A stretch of 57,501 nucleotides of DNA. Origin: Flavobacteriaceae bacterium UBA5534 (GTDB lineage: Bacteria; Bacteroidota; Bacteroidia; Flavobacteriales; Flavobacteriaceae). Of the stretch, positions 16,402-24,949 are shown piece by piece. A program made the position numbers and the translations under genes. The stretch is taken from NCBI GenBank assembly GCA_002426015.1, contig DINS01000009.1, positions 18,982-76,482 of the forward strand, given 5' to 3'. The notes under the pieces were generated by a model. The model was given only the letters and a program-made list of their open reading frames with translations, had not been told where the DNA came from and made no database searches. How positions within the stretch are numbered: the first letter of the stretch is position 1; every line of letters begins with the position of its first letter.

Positions 16402-17355
16402 TCATTCGCCAGCAAAGGCCAAAAAAACAAAAACGCAATAACCCAATAATAATACTAGGCCCTTATAACGACCAAAAGAGAAACGTTTGGGCAATAAGAC
16501 CAACGGGATTAAAATAGCCGCAAAAGCAATCATCCAAGGAATATCATTACTTAAGATATTAACATTATTAACAGAAATTGGATGTATCATAGCAGTCAAC
16601 CCCAAAACAGAAGCAATATTAAAAATATTAGAACCAATTAAGTTACCAAGCGAAATGGCTTTCTCCTTTTTTAACGCAGCAATCACAGAGGCTGCTAGCT
16701 CTGGCACACTGGTACCTACAGCAACCATCGTTACCGATATGACACGTTCGCTAACTCCCAATGACAATGCCATTTCTTTGGCACCAAACACCAACCATTC
16801 ACTACCAAAATAAAGCGCAGCAGCACCAATAAGTAGCCAAATGATGATTTTTATATTGGATGTTTGCTTTAAGGATACGTCAACGTCTTCAACTTCAACT
16901 TCAGTATCATTCTTTGAGCTTCTGATGAGCACCACCAAAAAAATAATCAAAGACACAAACAAAGCAAGACCTTCATAAAAATCAAGTACGTTGCCACTTT
17001 TTAGCAGAAAATACAGCACAATAGAAAGCAACATCATCATAGGCCAATTGAGTTTGTAAAAATCTTTACTTACTCCCAAAGGCGAAATAAAGGCTGTAAT
17101 TCCCAACACCAATCCAATATTAGCGATATTGGAACCAATGACATTACCAAGTGCAATATCTGGCAATCCATCAAGAGCGGCTTGCAAGCTCACAAGTAAT
17201 TCAGGTGCTGACGTGGCAAAAGACACTACAGTCATACCAATGACCAATTTAGAAATACTAAACTTAAAAGAAAGTGCTACAGAAGAGCGCACTAAAAATT
17301 CGCCACCAACGACCAATAATATCAATCCTAAAAATACCCAAAGTAAACTCATCAA
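16402..17355 (-). CDS. Calcium/sodium antiporter, CaCA family (YrbG type)
   Basis: Inner-membrane exchanger, probably Na+/Ca2+. The 317 residues form about ten membrane segments in two inverted halves, each with an alpha repeat: VSFATSAPELLVS plus GNVIGSNIANIG (~45-82) and VGTSVPELAASV plus GNLIGSNIFNIAS in the second half. The acidic residues of the two PEL motifs and the Asn of the two GSN motifs are the ion ligands in this family. A short acidic loop (EVEVEDVDVS) lies between the halves. It has its own terminator. Confidence 0.92.
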   Translation of the reverse strand: MMSLLWVFLGLILLVVGGEFLVRSSVALSFKFSISKLVIGMTVVSFATSAPELLVSLQAALDGLPDIALGNVIGSNIANIGLVLGITAFISPLGVSKDFYKLNWPMMMLLSIVLYFLLKSGNVLDFYEGLALFVSLIIFLVVLIRSSKNDTEVEVEDVDVSLKQTSNIKIIIWLLIGAAALYFGSEWLVFGAKEMALSLGVSERVISVTMVAVGTSVPELAASVIAALKKEKAISLGNLIGSNIFNIASVLGLTAMIHPISVNNVNILSNDIPWMIAFAAILIPLVLLPKRFSFGRYKGLVLLLGYCVFVFLAFAGE

Positions 17356-17420
17356 TTCAATTTTGTTGCGAAGATACTATTTCCTTTCATTTTAAAATAA
17401 AAACTAAAAATTTCGTTAAA

Positions 17421-17460
17421 TAACTATATGTGTAGTTGTATAACTATAAAAATAGTTGTA
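17421..17460 (+). promoter_or_regulatory. Tandem operator, probably BlaI-type
   Basis: Two 20-base units in direct repeat (17421-17440 and 17441-17460), each starting TAACTA and ending TAGTTGTA, with only the middle six bases differing. Each unit is itself an inverted repeat (AACTA-n6-TAGTT; in the second AACTAT-AAAA-ATAGTT). The unit length equals about two helical turns, so two dimers would sit on the same face. Located 36 bases before the regulator start. Confidence 0.7.
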
Positions 17461-17496
17461 AGTTTGAGTCATTCGTTTATTAAAAACCTTTTTACA

Positions 17497-17856
17497 ATGC
17501 AAAAACTAACTAACAAGGAAGAGGAAATCATGCACATTTTATGGAAGCTAGAGAAGGCTTTTGTTAAAGATGTACTCGCTGAAATACATGAAGACAAACC
17601 TCATTACAACACACTTTCTACCATTATTAGAAATTTAGAAGAAAAAGGTTACGTAGGCTATAATGCCTATGGTAAGACACATCAGTACTTTCCTATTGTA
17701 AGCAAGGAGGCATACAAAAAGCGTTTTATGAATACTGCCATTGAGCATTATTTTAATAACTCTTACAAAAACGTCGTGTCCTTTTTTGCCAAAGAAGAGA
17801 AGATAAGCGTAGATGAACTCAAGGAAATCATTGCTTTAATAGAAAACAAAAAATAA
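17497..17856 (+). CDS. BlaI/MecI/CopY-family repressor
   Basis: A 119-residue winged-helix repressor. LTNKEEEIMHILWKLEKAFV and the recognition region HYNTLSTIIRNLEEKGYV are typical of BlaI/MecI, followed by the dimerisation helices. The ATG at 17497 is chosen because an upstream in-frame start at 17428 would lie inside the operator and add residues foreign to the family. The next gene encodes the M56 peptidase partner six bases downstream, so the pair forms a sensor-protease/repressor switch that should regulate itself through the tandem operator. Confidence 0.92.
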   Translation: MQKLTNKEEEIMHILWKLEKAFVKDVLAEIHEDKPHYNTLSTIIRNLEEKGYVGYNAYGKTHQYFPIVSKEAYKKRFMNTAIEHYFNNSYKNVVSFFAKEEKISVDELKEIIALIENKK

Positions 17857-17862
17857 CAGGTT

Positions 17863-19881
17863 ATGGACTATTTACTAAAAGCAAGTGCCATTATAATGTT
17901 GTTCTACGTCTGTTACAAACTCTTATTGCAGCGCGAAACATTTTTTGAATCCAATCGATGGTTTTTGCTCATTGGTTTGGCTGTAGCAATCATTATCCCA
18001 ACGATTGTCATAACTATATATATAGAATACACACCTCAAACATTTGAAGGCTATACAATAATTGAAGGCACAATAACACAGCAAACAGAAACTCCGTTTG
18101 ATTGGTCACAACTCCTCTTTTGGCTTTATAGTGCTGGAGTAATCTTTTTCTTATGTCGGTTATTTATCGAATTTTTCTCTTTGCTCCGATTATATTATTC
18201 GCACAAAAGACACAAAAAAGGCATGTTTACATTTATAGAAACAACTCATAAGGTTGCGCCATTTTCTTTTTTTAATTGGATTGTTTACAATCCAGACCAA
18301 TTTACAGACGACGAACTCAAACTTATTGTTAAGCACGAAGAAGTCCATGCAAAACACTTTCATAGCATCGATATCCTTTTGGCGCAAATGTTAACCATTT
18401 TGCTTTGGTTCAATCCGTTGATGTGGTGGTATAAAAAGGAGTTACAGCAAAATTTAGAGTTCATTGCTGACCAAACAGCCCAAAAACAATCGGAATGCAA
18501 AAAAAGCTATCAAAAATTATTGCTCAAAACAAGTATTCCAAATCATCAATTGGTACTGACCAATAACTTTTATAATTCATTAATCAAAAAAAGAATCATT
18601 ATGTTACACAAATCAAAATCAAAAAAATTGAACGCTTGGAAATATGTATTGATTATTCCAGCCATTGCGCTCTTTATGATGAGTTTTAACACTAAAGAAG
18701 TGTTTGTAGAAAAAAGCTTATCAGAAAATAAGCCATCTACAGAGCTTTTCGATTTTGAATCGAATTCATTCAAAAACGATGATATTGTCATCACTAAAGA
18801 TTTTACAGATGCAGATTTTGAAAACCTTAAGAAAGAGCTTAAAAATAAGGGATTTGAATCAACCTTTAAAGGAATCAAACGAAATGATAAAGGCGAAATA
18901 ACAGCCATAACCATTGAGATAAGCTCTGATACAACAAATACCAACTATCGTATTAATGATGACGAACCTATACAGCCAATAACCATTTCAATCGACGACA
19001 AAAACAACAGCATCTCTGTAAGAAATGGCAAAATGACATCTACTAAAAGCTATACGTTCACTACTGATGACGAAACTCATAAGGTACAAGCTACAGGAAA
19101 TGACTCCAATGTGTTTGTATTAAGAAGCGCAAAAGTAATCGAGCGCGACGAACCTGAAGAATTCATTTTCGTTAAAACTGACAAAAAAGGAAAAAAATCT
19201 AAAGACACCATCCATATTAAAAAAGACGTAATGAAGGTTGTCTGGACTGACGAGGATGGCAATGTGATACCTATTAATGCAACAGAAAGCGGCAAGAAAG
19301 GTTATAGTTTCATCAAAAACAGTGGAGACAAACCTCTAATCATCGTTGATGGAAAGGTCGTAACAGCCAAAGAACTCGATGTTAATACAATTTCTAGTGT
19401 TAATGTTTTAAAAGGTGAAAAAGAGATTGAAACTTATGGTGACAAAGGCAAAAATGGCGTCGTTATAGTAACCACTAAAAATGATGCCTCATTTAGTGGC
19501 ACTAATAGAGCATATGTTGTGCAAAGTGACAAGATTATAGATAGCAATAAGAAAGGACCTTGGGAAATAGGAACTGAAGTACAAATCACCACCTACGATG
19601 CAGATGATGGTGCACCAGTAAGTTACAGTTCATCAATCATTACAGATAAGACTTCTGATAAAATGTTAGACATGCATAAGAAACATCTAAAATCGCAAGG
19701 CGTTATATTCAACTATTCTAAATTAAAAAGAAACAAAGAAGGTCAAATTGTAAGAATTAAAATTGAATTGTCCAATGGAAAAGGCAAAAGTAAGGTAGCT
19801 ACTTTTACAAACGATGATGGAATTTCTTTAATTTCAATGGGAATAAAAGGCGATAATTTATTCTTAACGTCTAGTGACTAA
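17863..19881 (+). CDS. M56 (BlaR1-type) membrane metallopeptidase with TonB-plug-like segment
   Basis: A 672-residue protein whose N-terminal ~280 residues form the BlaR1/MecR1-type membrane zinc peptidase: helices at ~8-20, 33-53 and 83-105, catalytic HEEVH at 158-162 and a downstream Glu in LEFIADQ (~199), then another helix near 255-275. The extracytoplasmic part has no penicillin-binding domain. Instead it has two copies of a ~70-residue module (LKKELKNKGFESTFKGIKRN near 325 and HKKHLKSQGVIFNYSKLKRN near 615) and between them a segment like a TonB-receptor plug (ISSVNVLKGEKEIETYGDKG, then NGVVIVTT). It should cut the BlaI-like repressor in response to an unknown envelope signal. Confidence 0.88.
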   Translation: MDYLLKASAIIMLFYVCYKLLLQRETFFESNRWFLLIGLAVAIIIPTIVITIYIEYTPQTFEGYTIIEGTITQQTETPFDWSQLLFWLYSAGVIFFLCRLFIEFFSLLRLYYSHKRHKKGMFTFIETTHKVAPFSFFNWIVYNPDQFTDDELKLIVKHEEVHAKHFHSIDILLAQMLTILLWFNPLMWWYKKELQQNLEFIADQTAQKQSECKKSYQKLLLKTSIPNHQLVLTNNFYNSLIKKRIIMLHKSKSKKLNAWKYVLIIPAIALFMMSFNTKEVFVEKSLSENKPSTELFDFESNSFKNDDIVITKDFTDADFENLKKELKNKGFESTFKGIKRNDKGEITAITIEISSDTTNTNYRINDDEPIQPITISIDDKNNSISVRNGKMTSTKSYTFTTDDETHKVQATGNDSNVFVLRSAKVIERDEPEEFIFVKTDKKGKKSKDTIHIKKDVMKVVWTDEDGNVIPINATESGKKGYSFIKNSGDKPLIIVDGKVVTAKELDVNTISSVNVLKGEKEIETYGDKGKNGVVIVTTKNDASFSGTNRAYVVQSDKIIDSNKKGPWEIGTEVQITTYDADDGAPVSYSSSIITDKTSDKMLDMHKKHLKSQGVIFNYSKLKRNKEGQIVRIKIELSNGKGKSKVATFTNDDGISLISMGIKGDNLFLTSSD

Positions 19882-19894
19882 TATTCACCAACAC

Positions 19895-19936
19895 AAAAAA
19901 AAACCCAAACTCATGATTGAATTTGGGCTTTTTAAA
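19895..19936. terminator. Shared terminator of M56 gene and endonuclease gene
   Basis: CCCAAA (19904-19909) with TTTGGG (19922-19927), flanked by a long A run on the left and T run on the right, between two convergent genes. The minus-strand reading has the longer T tract. Confidence 0.65.
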
Positions 19937-19946
19937 ATCTTATATT

Positions 19947-21923
19947 TTACTGAACCACAATTTTTTTAGTCATCGATTGCCCTTCCGAACTAATCTTAAC
20001 TACATAAATACCGCTAGATAGATTCAAATCAAAAGAGGCATCGCCTTGAAATGAATATGCAGATAATTTTCTGCCTTCAATGGAGAACAATTCGACTTGA
20101 GCATCATTTTTAATTCCTGATACATACAATTTATTTTTCACAGGATTTGGATACAATCGAATATTTGAATTTGTTAGTTCATCAACACCCAAAGAGGCAT
20201 CCCAAACATTACCAACCTGGTTTCCCCAAATATATTCCACCAAATCCGGATGGTCAATAAATGGGTTTCTATTAAATTGCCATGTGTAAACCACATTGTT
20301 TCGGTTCATTTCAAAATCATCAGGAGGATCATTTCGATGCCAATCAAGAAGCGTTGTTAAATCTCCCAATTCACCAACGTTTCCTTCTGGAAATCCATTT
20401 ACAATCGATAATCCATTAAAACGAATCGCCATATAAAAAACACTTCGAGCAACATCACCTTTAAACTTTCCTAACGTTCCTGATGGTCCATTATATTGAC
20501 CATAATGTTGATTGCCTCTACTACTGTTTTCTGGTCCATCGGCTGCGCGCAATGCATGGGCATCAGAGTTACCATGACGCAAAGAATCGGCAGTGGTATT
20601 CCAAAACACATCCTTACCATCAGCAATGTCATCTAAATTGATACTATTAAAACCGCCTCTTGAACGAGGATAGGTATGCTCACGATTCCATTTACCAATA
20701 CTATTTGATGTCAATTGATAATCAAGTTTGGCTCGTCCAATTTCTTTATATACCAACCACACCTGATTGCTGTTAGCTGGGTTTTGGTCAGCTTCTTTCA
20801 AGATATCGATAACATCAGAATACGTTTGTGCTCTTACAACGCCTTCTTCAGCAACAATATCTTGCATGGCTTGACGCAAAACAGCTCCAGATTTCCCATC
20901 TAAATTATCGTAGTAACCATTGGGTTGCGTACTTGCCACAACGCCATAAGTTGGGTTGGTTGGAGTCCCAAATGGAGCTATTGTAAAATCGTTATCTACA
21001 GCTCTGATACGCAAATTATTGTTCAGTGAATTGAAAGTTGGTGGCAATCCAGACAACCGAATAACCATCTCCTCATCACCTTCATCTAATGTATCGTCAA
21101 CCAATGTAATCGTTGTCATGGCTGTATTGGTCCCATTAGAAATTGTTATAGATGTATTACCTACATAATCAGAAGTATTGAATGTTCCATTATTGAATCC
21201 AATAGTGAAATTTAGGTCAGCTGTCACGTTTTGTTCTGATGTAAAAACAATATCGAATGTTTCACCTTCATTATACATGGTTTGAGCAACTGTCATTAAT
21301 ATGCCATTGAGAACAATTCCACTGCCATCGTTAAGCTGTCTTGGTGTTGGAACTGTTGTTGTATAGGTCACTACATTGCTGCCGTCAACAAAACGCTGAA
21401 TGGAATTGGTATTATTACCTGCACCTTCATTTTCTATTTGAATACTTGGATTGAATGCCGAAAAAATGGTGACCAAACCTGCTCCATCAGAATCATTGGT
21501 TTGGTACAACAACACATCAATAAGTGTCGCATCGACATAAGCAGTGGTTGGTTCTTCAAAATCTAAATCGTCTGCTTGATAAATCGCTACTGCATCTGCT
21601 CCGTTTTGGATGACATTAGCAGGAATTATGTACTGTGGAAATGGAGACACTGTGGTACTACCTATCAATAACAACCCATTAACATCTGTTTCGTAGCCAT
21701 CTAAATCTAAAGCTAGATAACTCTTATCCATCCCTGAAGCCGACCCATTAAAAAACACCACAACATACCCATCTAAAGGGAAATTGGGTGTTTCAGATAA
21801 TATCTCTACAAATTCTTTATCATCAGTTCCAGGTGTATCGCAATCAATTTCATTGATGACCAATTGGCTCATCATGGTGTGTGACATTAGGAGAAATGCT
21901 ATTAAATAGTAAAATTTATTCAT
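19947..21923 (-). CDS. Secreted endonuclease I with T9SS sorting domain
   Basis: A 658-residue extracellular nuclease. From the ATG at 21923 there is a signal peptide (MNKFYYLIAFLLMSHTMMSQ), a lamin-tail-like domain (~20-200, LVINEIDCDTPGTDDKEFVE), a Calx-beta-like domain (~210-310), then the endonuclease I domain with NREHTYPRSRGG near residue 411 and SDAHALRAAD, and finally a type IX secretion type A domain (NIRLYPNPVKNKLYVSG near the start, ending KKIVVQ). It probably degrades extracellular DNA for nutrients. A GTG/TTG-like earlier start at 21941 would prepend six residues before the signal peptide and is less likely. Confidence 0.9.
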   Translation of the reverse strand: MNKFYYLIAFLLMSHTMMSQLVINEIDCDTPGTDDKEFVEILSETPNFPLDGYVVVFFNGSASGMDKSYLALDLDGYETDVNGLLLIGSTTVSPFPQYIIPANVIQNGADAVAIYQADDLDFEEPTTAYVDATLIDVLLYQTNDSDGAGLVTIFSAFNPSIQIENEGAGNNTNSIQRFVDGSNVVTYTTTVPTPRQLNDGSGIVLNGILMTVAQTMYNEGETFDIVFTSEQNVTADLNFTIGFNNGTFNTSDYVGNTSITISNGTNTAMTTITLVDDTLDEGDEEMVIRLSGLPPTFNSLNNNLRIRAVDNDFTIAPFGTPTNPTYGVVASTQPNGYYDNLDGKSGAVLRQAMQDIVAEEGVVRAQTYSDVIDILKEADQNPANSNQVWLVYKEIGRAKLDYQLTSNSIGKWNREHTYPRSRGGFNSINLDDIADGKDVFWNTTADSLRHGNSDAHALRAADGPENSSRGNQHYGQYNGPSGTLGKFKGDVARSVFYMAIRFNGLSIVNGFPEGNVGELGDLTTLLDWHRNDPPDDFEMNRNNVVYTWQFNRNPFIDHPDLVEYIWGNQVGNVWDASLGVDELTNSNIRLYPNPVKNKLYVSGIKNDAQVELFSIEGRKLSAYSFQGDASFDLNLSSGIYVVKISSEGQSMTKKIVVQ

Positions 21924-22018
21924 AAGGAAAATTTTCAACAAAGGTAATCATCTTAAAAAGCAATCGGTGTTTTTCGATTTACTAAATCACTAATTTAACA
22001 TTTTGAGCTATCTTTTTA

Positions 22019-22026
22019 TACTTTTG
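22019..22026 (+). promoter_or_regulatory. -7-like box directly before the 49-residue gene
   Basis: TACTTTTG matches TAnnTTTG and ends four bases before the ATG at 22031, which would give a leaderless or near-leaderless transcript. The nearest upstream TTG (22003-22005) is only 13 bases away, so the support is partial. Confidence 0.35.
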
Positions 22027-22030
22027 CGAT

Positions 22031-22180
22031 ATGAAAAAGCAGATATTCAAAGTATTGGCAAAAATCAACAAGGCCATTTTACCAAGCTTCTCAAAACGCA
22101 GATTAGACTTATCTAAAGCCTCTAAACTTCAATTAGCTATTATTGGTTGGAGAGTTTATGTGACTAAAAATTCACTTTGA
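22031..22180 (+). CDS. Conserved 49-residue basic protein
   Basis: Begins MKKQIFKVLAKINKAILPSF, continues RRLDLSKASKLQLAIIGW and ends YVTKNSL. It has an amphipathic basic N-terminus and a Trp-containing hydrophobic C-terminal helix. I recall very similar short proteins in many flavobacterial genomes, some carrying a dubious SsrA-binding label; that label is not supported by the sequence. A strong bidirectional hairpin follows at 22204. The function is unknown. Confidence 0.7.
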   Translation: MKKQIFKVLAKINKAILPSFSKRRLDLSKASKLQLAIIGWRVYVTKNSL

Positions 22181-22203
22181 AAGCAAATAGTTACAAAATA
22201 AAA

Positions 22204-22235
22204 AAGCAAGCTATTTTATTTTGCTTGCTTTCTTG
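22204..22235. terminator. Shared terminator of the 49-residue gene and tRNA-Arg
   Basis: AAGCAAGC (22204-22211) and GCTTGCTT (22223-22230), with T-rich tails on both strands. It lies 24 bases after the plus-strand gene and 14 bases after the minus-strand tRNA. Confidence 0.85.
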
Positions 22236-22243
22236 TTCATTAG

Positions 22244-22317
22244 TGACCTCGACAGGATTCAAACCTGTAACCTTCTGAGCCGTAATCAGATGCGCTATTC
22301 AGTTGCGCCACGAGGCC
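22244..22317 (-). tRNA. tRNA-Arg (ACG)
   Basis: A 74-base cloverleaf: acceptor GGCCTCG with CGAGGTC (one G-U pair), D arm GCGCAACTGAATAGCGC, anticodon stem TCTGA/TCAGA with loop TTACGGC (anticodon ACG), and T arm ACAGGTTTGAATCCTGT. CCA is not encoded. Confidence 0.96.
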
Positions 22318-22331
22318 TTTTAAAGTGGGTG

Positions 22332-22364
22332 CAAATATAATACTTTTATTAAAATACTACCAAA
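22332..22364 (-). promoter_or_regulatory. Promoter of tRNA-Arg
   Basis: On the minus strand TTTG (22364-22361), a 21-base spacer and TATATTTG (22339-22332) match the Bacteroidota promoter consensus. Transcription would start a few bases before the mature tRNA end at 22317. Confidence 0.75.
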
Positions 22365-22402
22365 CAATTTATTTCAAAATTGTAAATCATTATTTTTGTC
22401 AA

Positions 22403-23038
22403 ATGATACCAACAGAAAAACTAGAACAATTTCGATATCTTTTCGACTCATTTATTTTAGAGGATATTTCTAAATATGGTGTTCTGAAAACTTATCAAAC
22501 CAATGACATTATCCTAGATATTGGACAAGATCTTACCCACGTTCCCTTACTTTTACTTGGAAACATTAAAGTTTTGAGGGAAGATGAAAATGGCCACGAA
22601 CTGCTTTTATATGTTTTAGAGACTGGTGATACTTGCTCAATGTCGCTCACTTGCTGTATGTCTAAATCCAAAAGTAAAATTCGAGCTGTAGCTGATAAGG
22701 AGTCCGAGGTTATTATGATTCCAAATCAAAAAATGACCGAATGGTTTAATAGCAATGAAAGTTGGCGAAATTTCATTTTACAGAGTTATCAGATACGGTT
22801 CAATGAAATGCTTGAAACAATAGACACATTGGCATTTATGAAAATGGATGAACGTTTATTTAAATATCTCACAGATCAAGTTAAGCTCAATGCGTCCAAC
22901 ATCATCACCAAAACACACCAAGATATAGCTGAAGATCTGAACACCTCAAGAGTTGTGGTATCTAGGCTTTTAAAACAGTTGGAAAACGAGAAAAAAATCA
23001 TTTTAAATCGAAACAAGATTGAGGTATTGGAGTTTTAA
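22403..23038 (+). CDS. Crp/Fnr-family regulator of the sulfur module
   Basis: A 211-residue regulator with an N-terminal cyclic-nucleotide-type beta barrel (~30-120) and a C-terminal helix-turn-helix (THQDIAEDLNTSRVVVSRLL, ~165-190). The Arg/Ser phosphate-binding set of true cAMP receptors is not evident. Instead Cys78 (GDTCSMS) and the adjacent pair Cys84-Cys85 (LTCCMS) lie at the position of the effector pocket, fitting a thiol- or persulfide-sensing switch; this is inference. The ATG at 22403 fits the family N-terminus; an upstream in-frame start at 22325 would begin right against the tRNA. It is 60 bases upstream of the YeeE-like gene and is the obvious candidate to control it. Confidence 0.88.
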   Translation: MIPTEKLEQFRYLFDSFILEDISKYGVLKTYQTNDIILDIGQDLTHVPLLLLGNIKVLREDENGHELLLYVLETGDTCSMSLTCCMSKSKSKIRAVADKESEVIMIPNQKMTEWFNSNESWRNFILQSYQIRFNEMLETIDTLAFMKMDERLFKYLTDQVKLNASNIITKTHQDIAEDLNTSRVVVSRLLKQLENEKKIILNRNKIEVLEF

Positions 23039-23098
23039 GCAACATTTATAGCAAAAAACAAATTTCAACAAATTAACTTTACATTTAATAATACGTTC

Positions 23099-23656
23099 AT
23101 GGAATCTATTTTACAACCTTGGCCTTGGTATATTTCGGGCCCATTAATAGCACTCACAATGTTTATCCTAATTTATCTTGGAAAAACATTTGGGATGTCT
23201 TCAAACTTAAGAACCTTCTGTGCCATTATTGGAGCTGGAAAAAAAACAGAATTTTTCGACTTCGATTGGAAATCCCAAAAATGGAACTTAACGGTTGTTT
23301 TAGGTGCTGTAATTGGTGGCTTTATTGCCCATTTCTGGTTATCAAACCCAGTAGACATAGCCCTGAACCCAGACACTGTTGAGCATTTGTCACAATTAGG
23401 TTTTGATAATGCAGGTAAATCTTTATTGCCATCTGAGCTTTATAGTTGGGATGCGGTTTTTAGTATTAAAGGGTTATCAATTCTTATTATTGGAGGTTTT
23501 TTAGTAGGCTTCGGAACACGATACGCTGGAGGTTGTACTTCAGGTCATGCCATTACAGGGTTGAGTAGTTTACAGCGACCTTCTTTAATCGCTGTCATCG
23601 GATTTTTCATTGGTGGATTGATCATGGTACATTTATTATTCCCTCTAATTTTCTAA
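23099..23656 (+). CDS. YeeE/YedE-type sulfur transporter, first half
   Basis: A 185-residue inner-membrane protein with about five hydrophobic segments. RYAGGCTSGHAITGLSSLQR (~141-160) carries the Cys used by YeeE/YedE transporters to pass thiosulfate or sulfane sulfur. Single-chain YeeE has about twice this length; the partner half is encoded 12 bases downstream. Expected role: import of thiosulfate or related sulfur for the CstB-like enzyme. Confidence 0.9.
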   Translation: MESILQPWPWYISGPLIALTMFILIYLGKTFGMSSNLRTFCAIIGAGKKTEFFDFDWKSQKWNLTVVLGAVIGGFIAHFWLSNPVDIALNPDTVEHLSQLGFDNAGKSLLPSELYSWDAVFSIKGLSILIIGGFLVGFGTRYAGGCTSGHAITGLSSLQRPSLIAVIGFFIGGLIMVHLLFPLIF

Positions 23657-23668
23657 TTTATAAAAGAC

Positions 23669-24082
23669 ATGAAATATTTAAAATTTTTAGTGATTGGGAT
23701 TTTCTTCGGAATCGTTTTAGTAAAATCAGAAGCTGTGTCATGGTATCGTATCTATGAAATGTTTCGGTTTGAATCCTTTCACATGTATGGCATCATAGGA
23801 ACTGCTGTTGGAACAGGAATTATTCTTATGTTGCTGTCAAAACAATTCAAAATAAAAAACACTGAAGGCTCATTGATGCATGTGCCAACAAAAGAGCGAG
23901 GCCTTATTCGTTATTTGTTAGGAGGCTCTCTTTTTGGATTGGGATGGGCTTTGTCTGGAGCTTGCCCAGGGCCTATGTATATATTAGTGGGAACAGGAGT
24001 GTTTTCGATGCTTATCGTTATTTTAGCTGCTATATTTGGAACCTATTTTTATGGTGTCATTAAAGACAAATTACCACACTAA
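23669..24082 (+). CDS. YeeE/YedE-type sulfur transporter, second half (DUF6691)
   Basis: A 137-residue membrane protein with four hydrophobic segments and the motif GWALSGACPGPMYILVGTG (~92-110), whose Cys99 pairs functionally with that of the first half. These proteins are also catalogued as DUF6691. Its stop codon directly abuts the start codon of the TauE gene, so the two are surely cotranscribed. Confidence 0.88.
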   Translation: MKYLKFLVIGIFFGIVLVKSEAVSWYRIYEMFRFESFHMYGIIGTAVGTGIILMLLSKQFKIKNTEGSLMHVPTKERGLIRYLLGGSLFGLGWALSGACPGPMYILVGTGVFSMLIVILAAIFGTYFYGVIKDKLPH

Positions 24083-24880
24083 ATGGATATAACGCAACTA
24101 TTAGGATATGTTGGAGCCTTTGTTGTAGGTCTTGTTTTAGGGCTTTCTGGTGGTGGTGGCTCTATTATTACGGTTCCAGTTATGGTATATTTAATAGGCA
24201 TTAATCCAGTTACTGCAACCGCCTATTCATTATTTGTAGTTGGAAGTACTTCATCTATAGGAGCATTTCAAAACTTCAGAAAAAAATTAGTTGACATCAA
24301 GACTGCCATTATTTTTGCGATTCCTGCATTTACAGTGGTTTACCTTACGAGACGTTATTTAGTCCCAGCAATTCCTGAAACAGTCTTCACCATTAACCAT
24401 TTTGAAGTCACAAAGGATATTTTCATTATGACGTTCTTTGCCATTATCATGTTCTTGGCATCAATTTCCATGATTCGCTCAAAACGCGATGTTGCAGATC
24501 CTGATTTTAATTCGACTATCAACATTCCATACCTCATTGCTATTGGAATAGGCGTAGGTTTGCTTACTGGAATTGTTGGTGCTGGAGGTGGGTTTTTAAT
24601 AATTCCAGCTTTGGTGCTGTTAGCAAAGTTACCGATGAAAAAAGCTATTGGTACGTCATTATTTATTATTGCTGCCAATTCACTGATTGGTTTTACTGGC
24701 GATTTGCAGAGCAGAGCTATTGATTGGTCATTTTTATTAGTATTTACATCAATCTCAATATTAGGTATCATTGTTGGTGTCTATTCATCCAAATTTATCA
24801 GCGGAACAAAACTCAAAAGAGGCTTTGGTTGGTTTACTTTGATAGTCGCATTTTACATTATTTATAGAGAGCTTTTATAA
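24083..24880 (+). CDS. TauE/SafE-family sulfite exporter
   Basis: A 265-residue inner-membrane protein with two homologous halves, each opening with a Gly-rich loop: VLGLSGGGGSIITVPVMVYL (~18-37) and TGIVGAGGGFLIIPALVLL in the second half. TauE/SafE proteins export sulfite, sulfoacetate or related anions. Next to a persulfide dioxygenase, which makes sulfite, export of sulfite is the natural role. Starts immediately at the stop of the preceding gene. Confidence 0.9.
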   Translation: MDITQLLGYVGAFVVGLVLGLSGGGGSIITVPVMVYLIGINPVTATAYSLFVVGSTSSIGAFQNFRKKLVDIKTAIIFAIPAFTVVYLTRRYLVPAIPETVFTINHFEVTKDIFIMTFFAIIMFLASISMIRSKRDVADPDFNSTINIPYLIAIGIGVGLLTGIVGAGGGFLIIPALVLLAKLPMKKAIGTSLFIIAANSLIGFTGDLQSRAIDWSFLLVFTSISILGIIVGVYSSKFISGTKLKRGFGWFTLIVAFYIIYRELL

Positions 24881-24922
24881 TTAATTGTGATATATGTAAC
24901 AAAACAGAATTCGAAGTTTTTG

Positions 24923-24930
24923 TATCTTTG
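24923..24930 (+). promoter_or_regulatory. Putative -7 box of the cstB-like gene
   Basis: TATCTTTG, 19 bases before the ATG at 24950. No TTG lies at consensus spacing. It suggests that the dioxygenase gene may have its own promoter in addition to readthrough from the transporter genes. Confidence 0.45.
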
Positions 24931-24949
24931 AACTATCAAACTTAAACAG

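Noticed and set aside
17421..17460. CRISPR-like repeat pair
   Set aside because: Two adjacent units without spacers, each palindromic and upstream of a repressor gene, fit an operator.
17428..17496. Upstream start for the BlaI-type gene
   Set aside because: The extension would be encoded by the operator and is not part of the family.
22325..22402. Upstream start for the Crp-type gene
   Set aside because: It would begin against the tRNA gene and cover the tRNA promoter; the ATG at 22403 gives the normal N-terminus.
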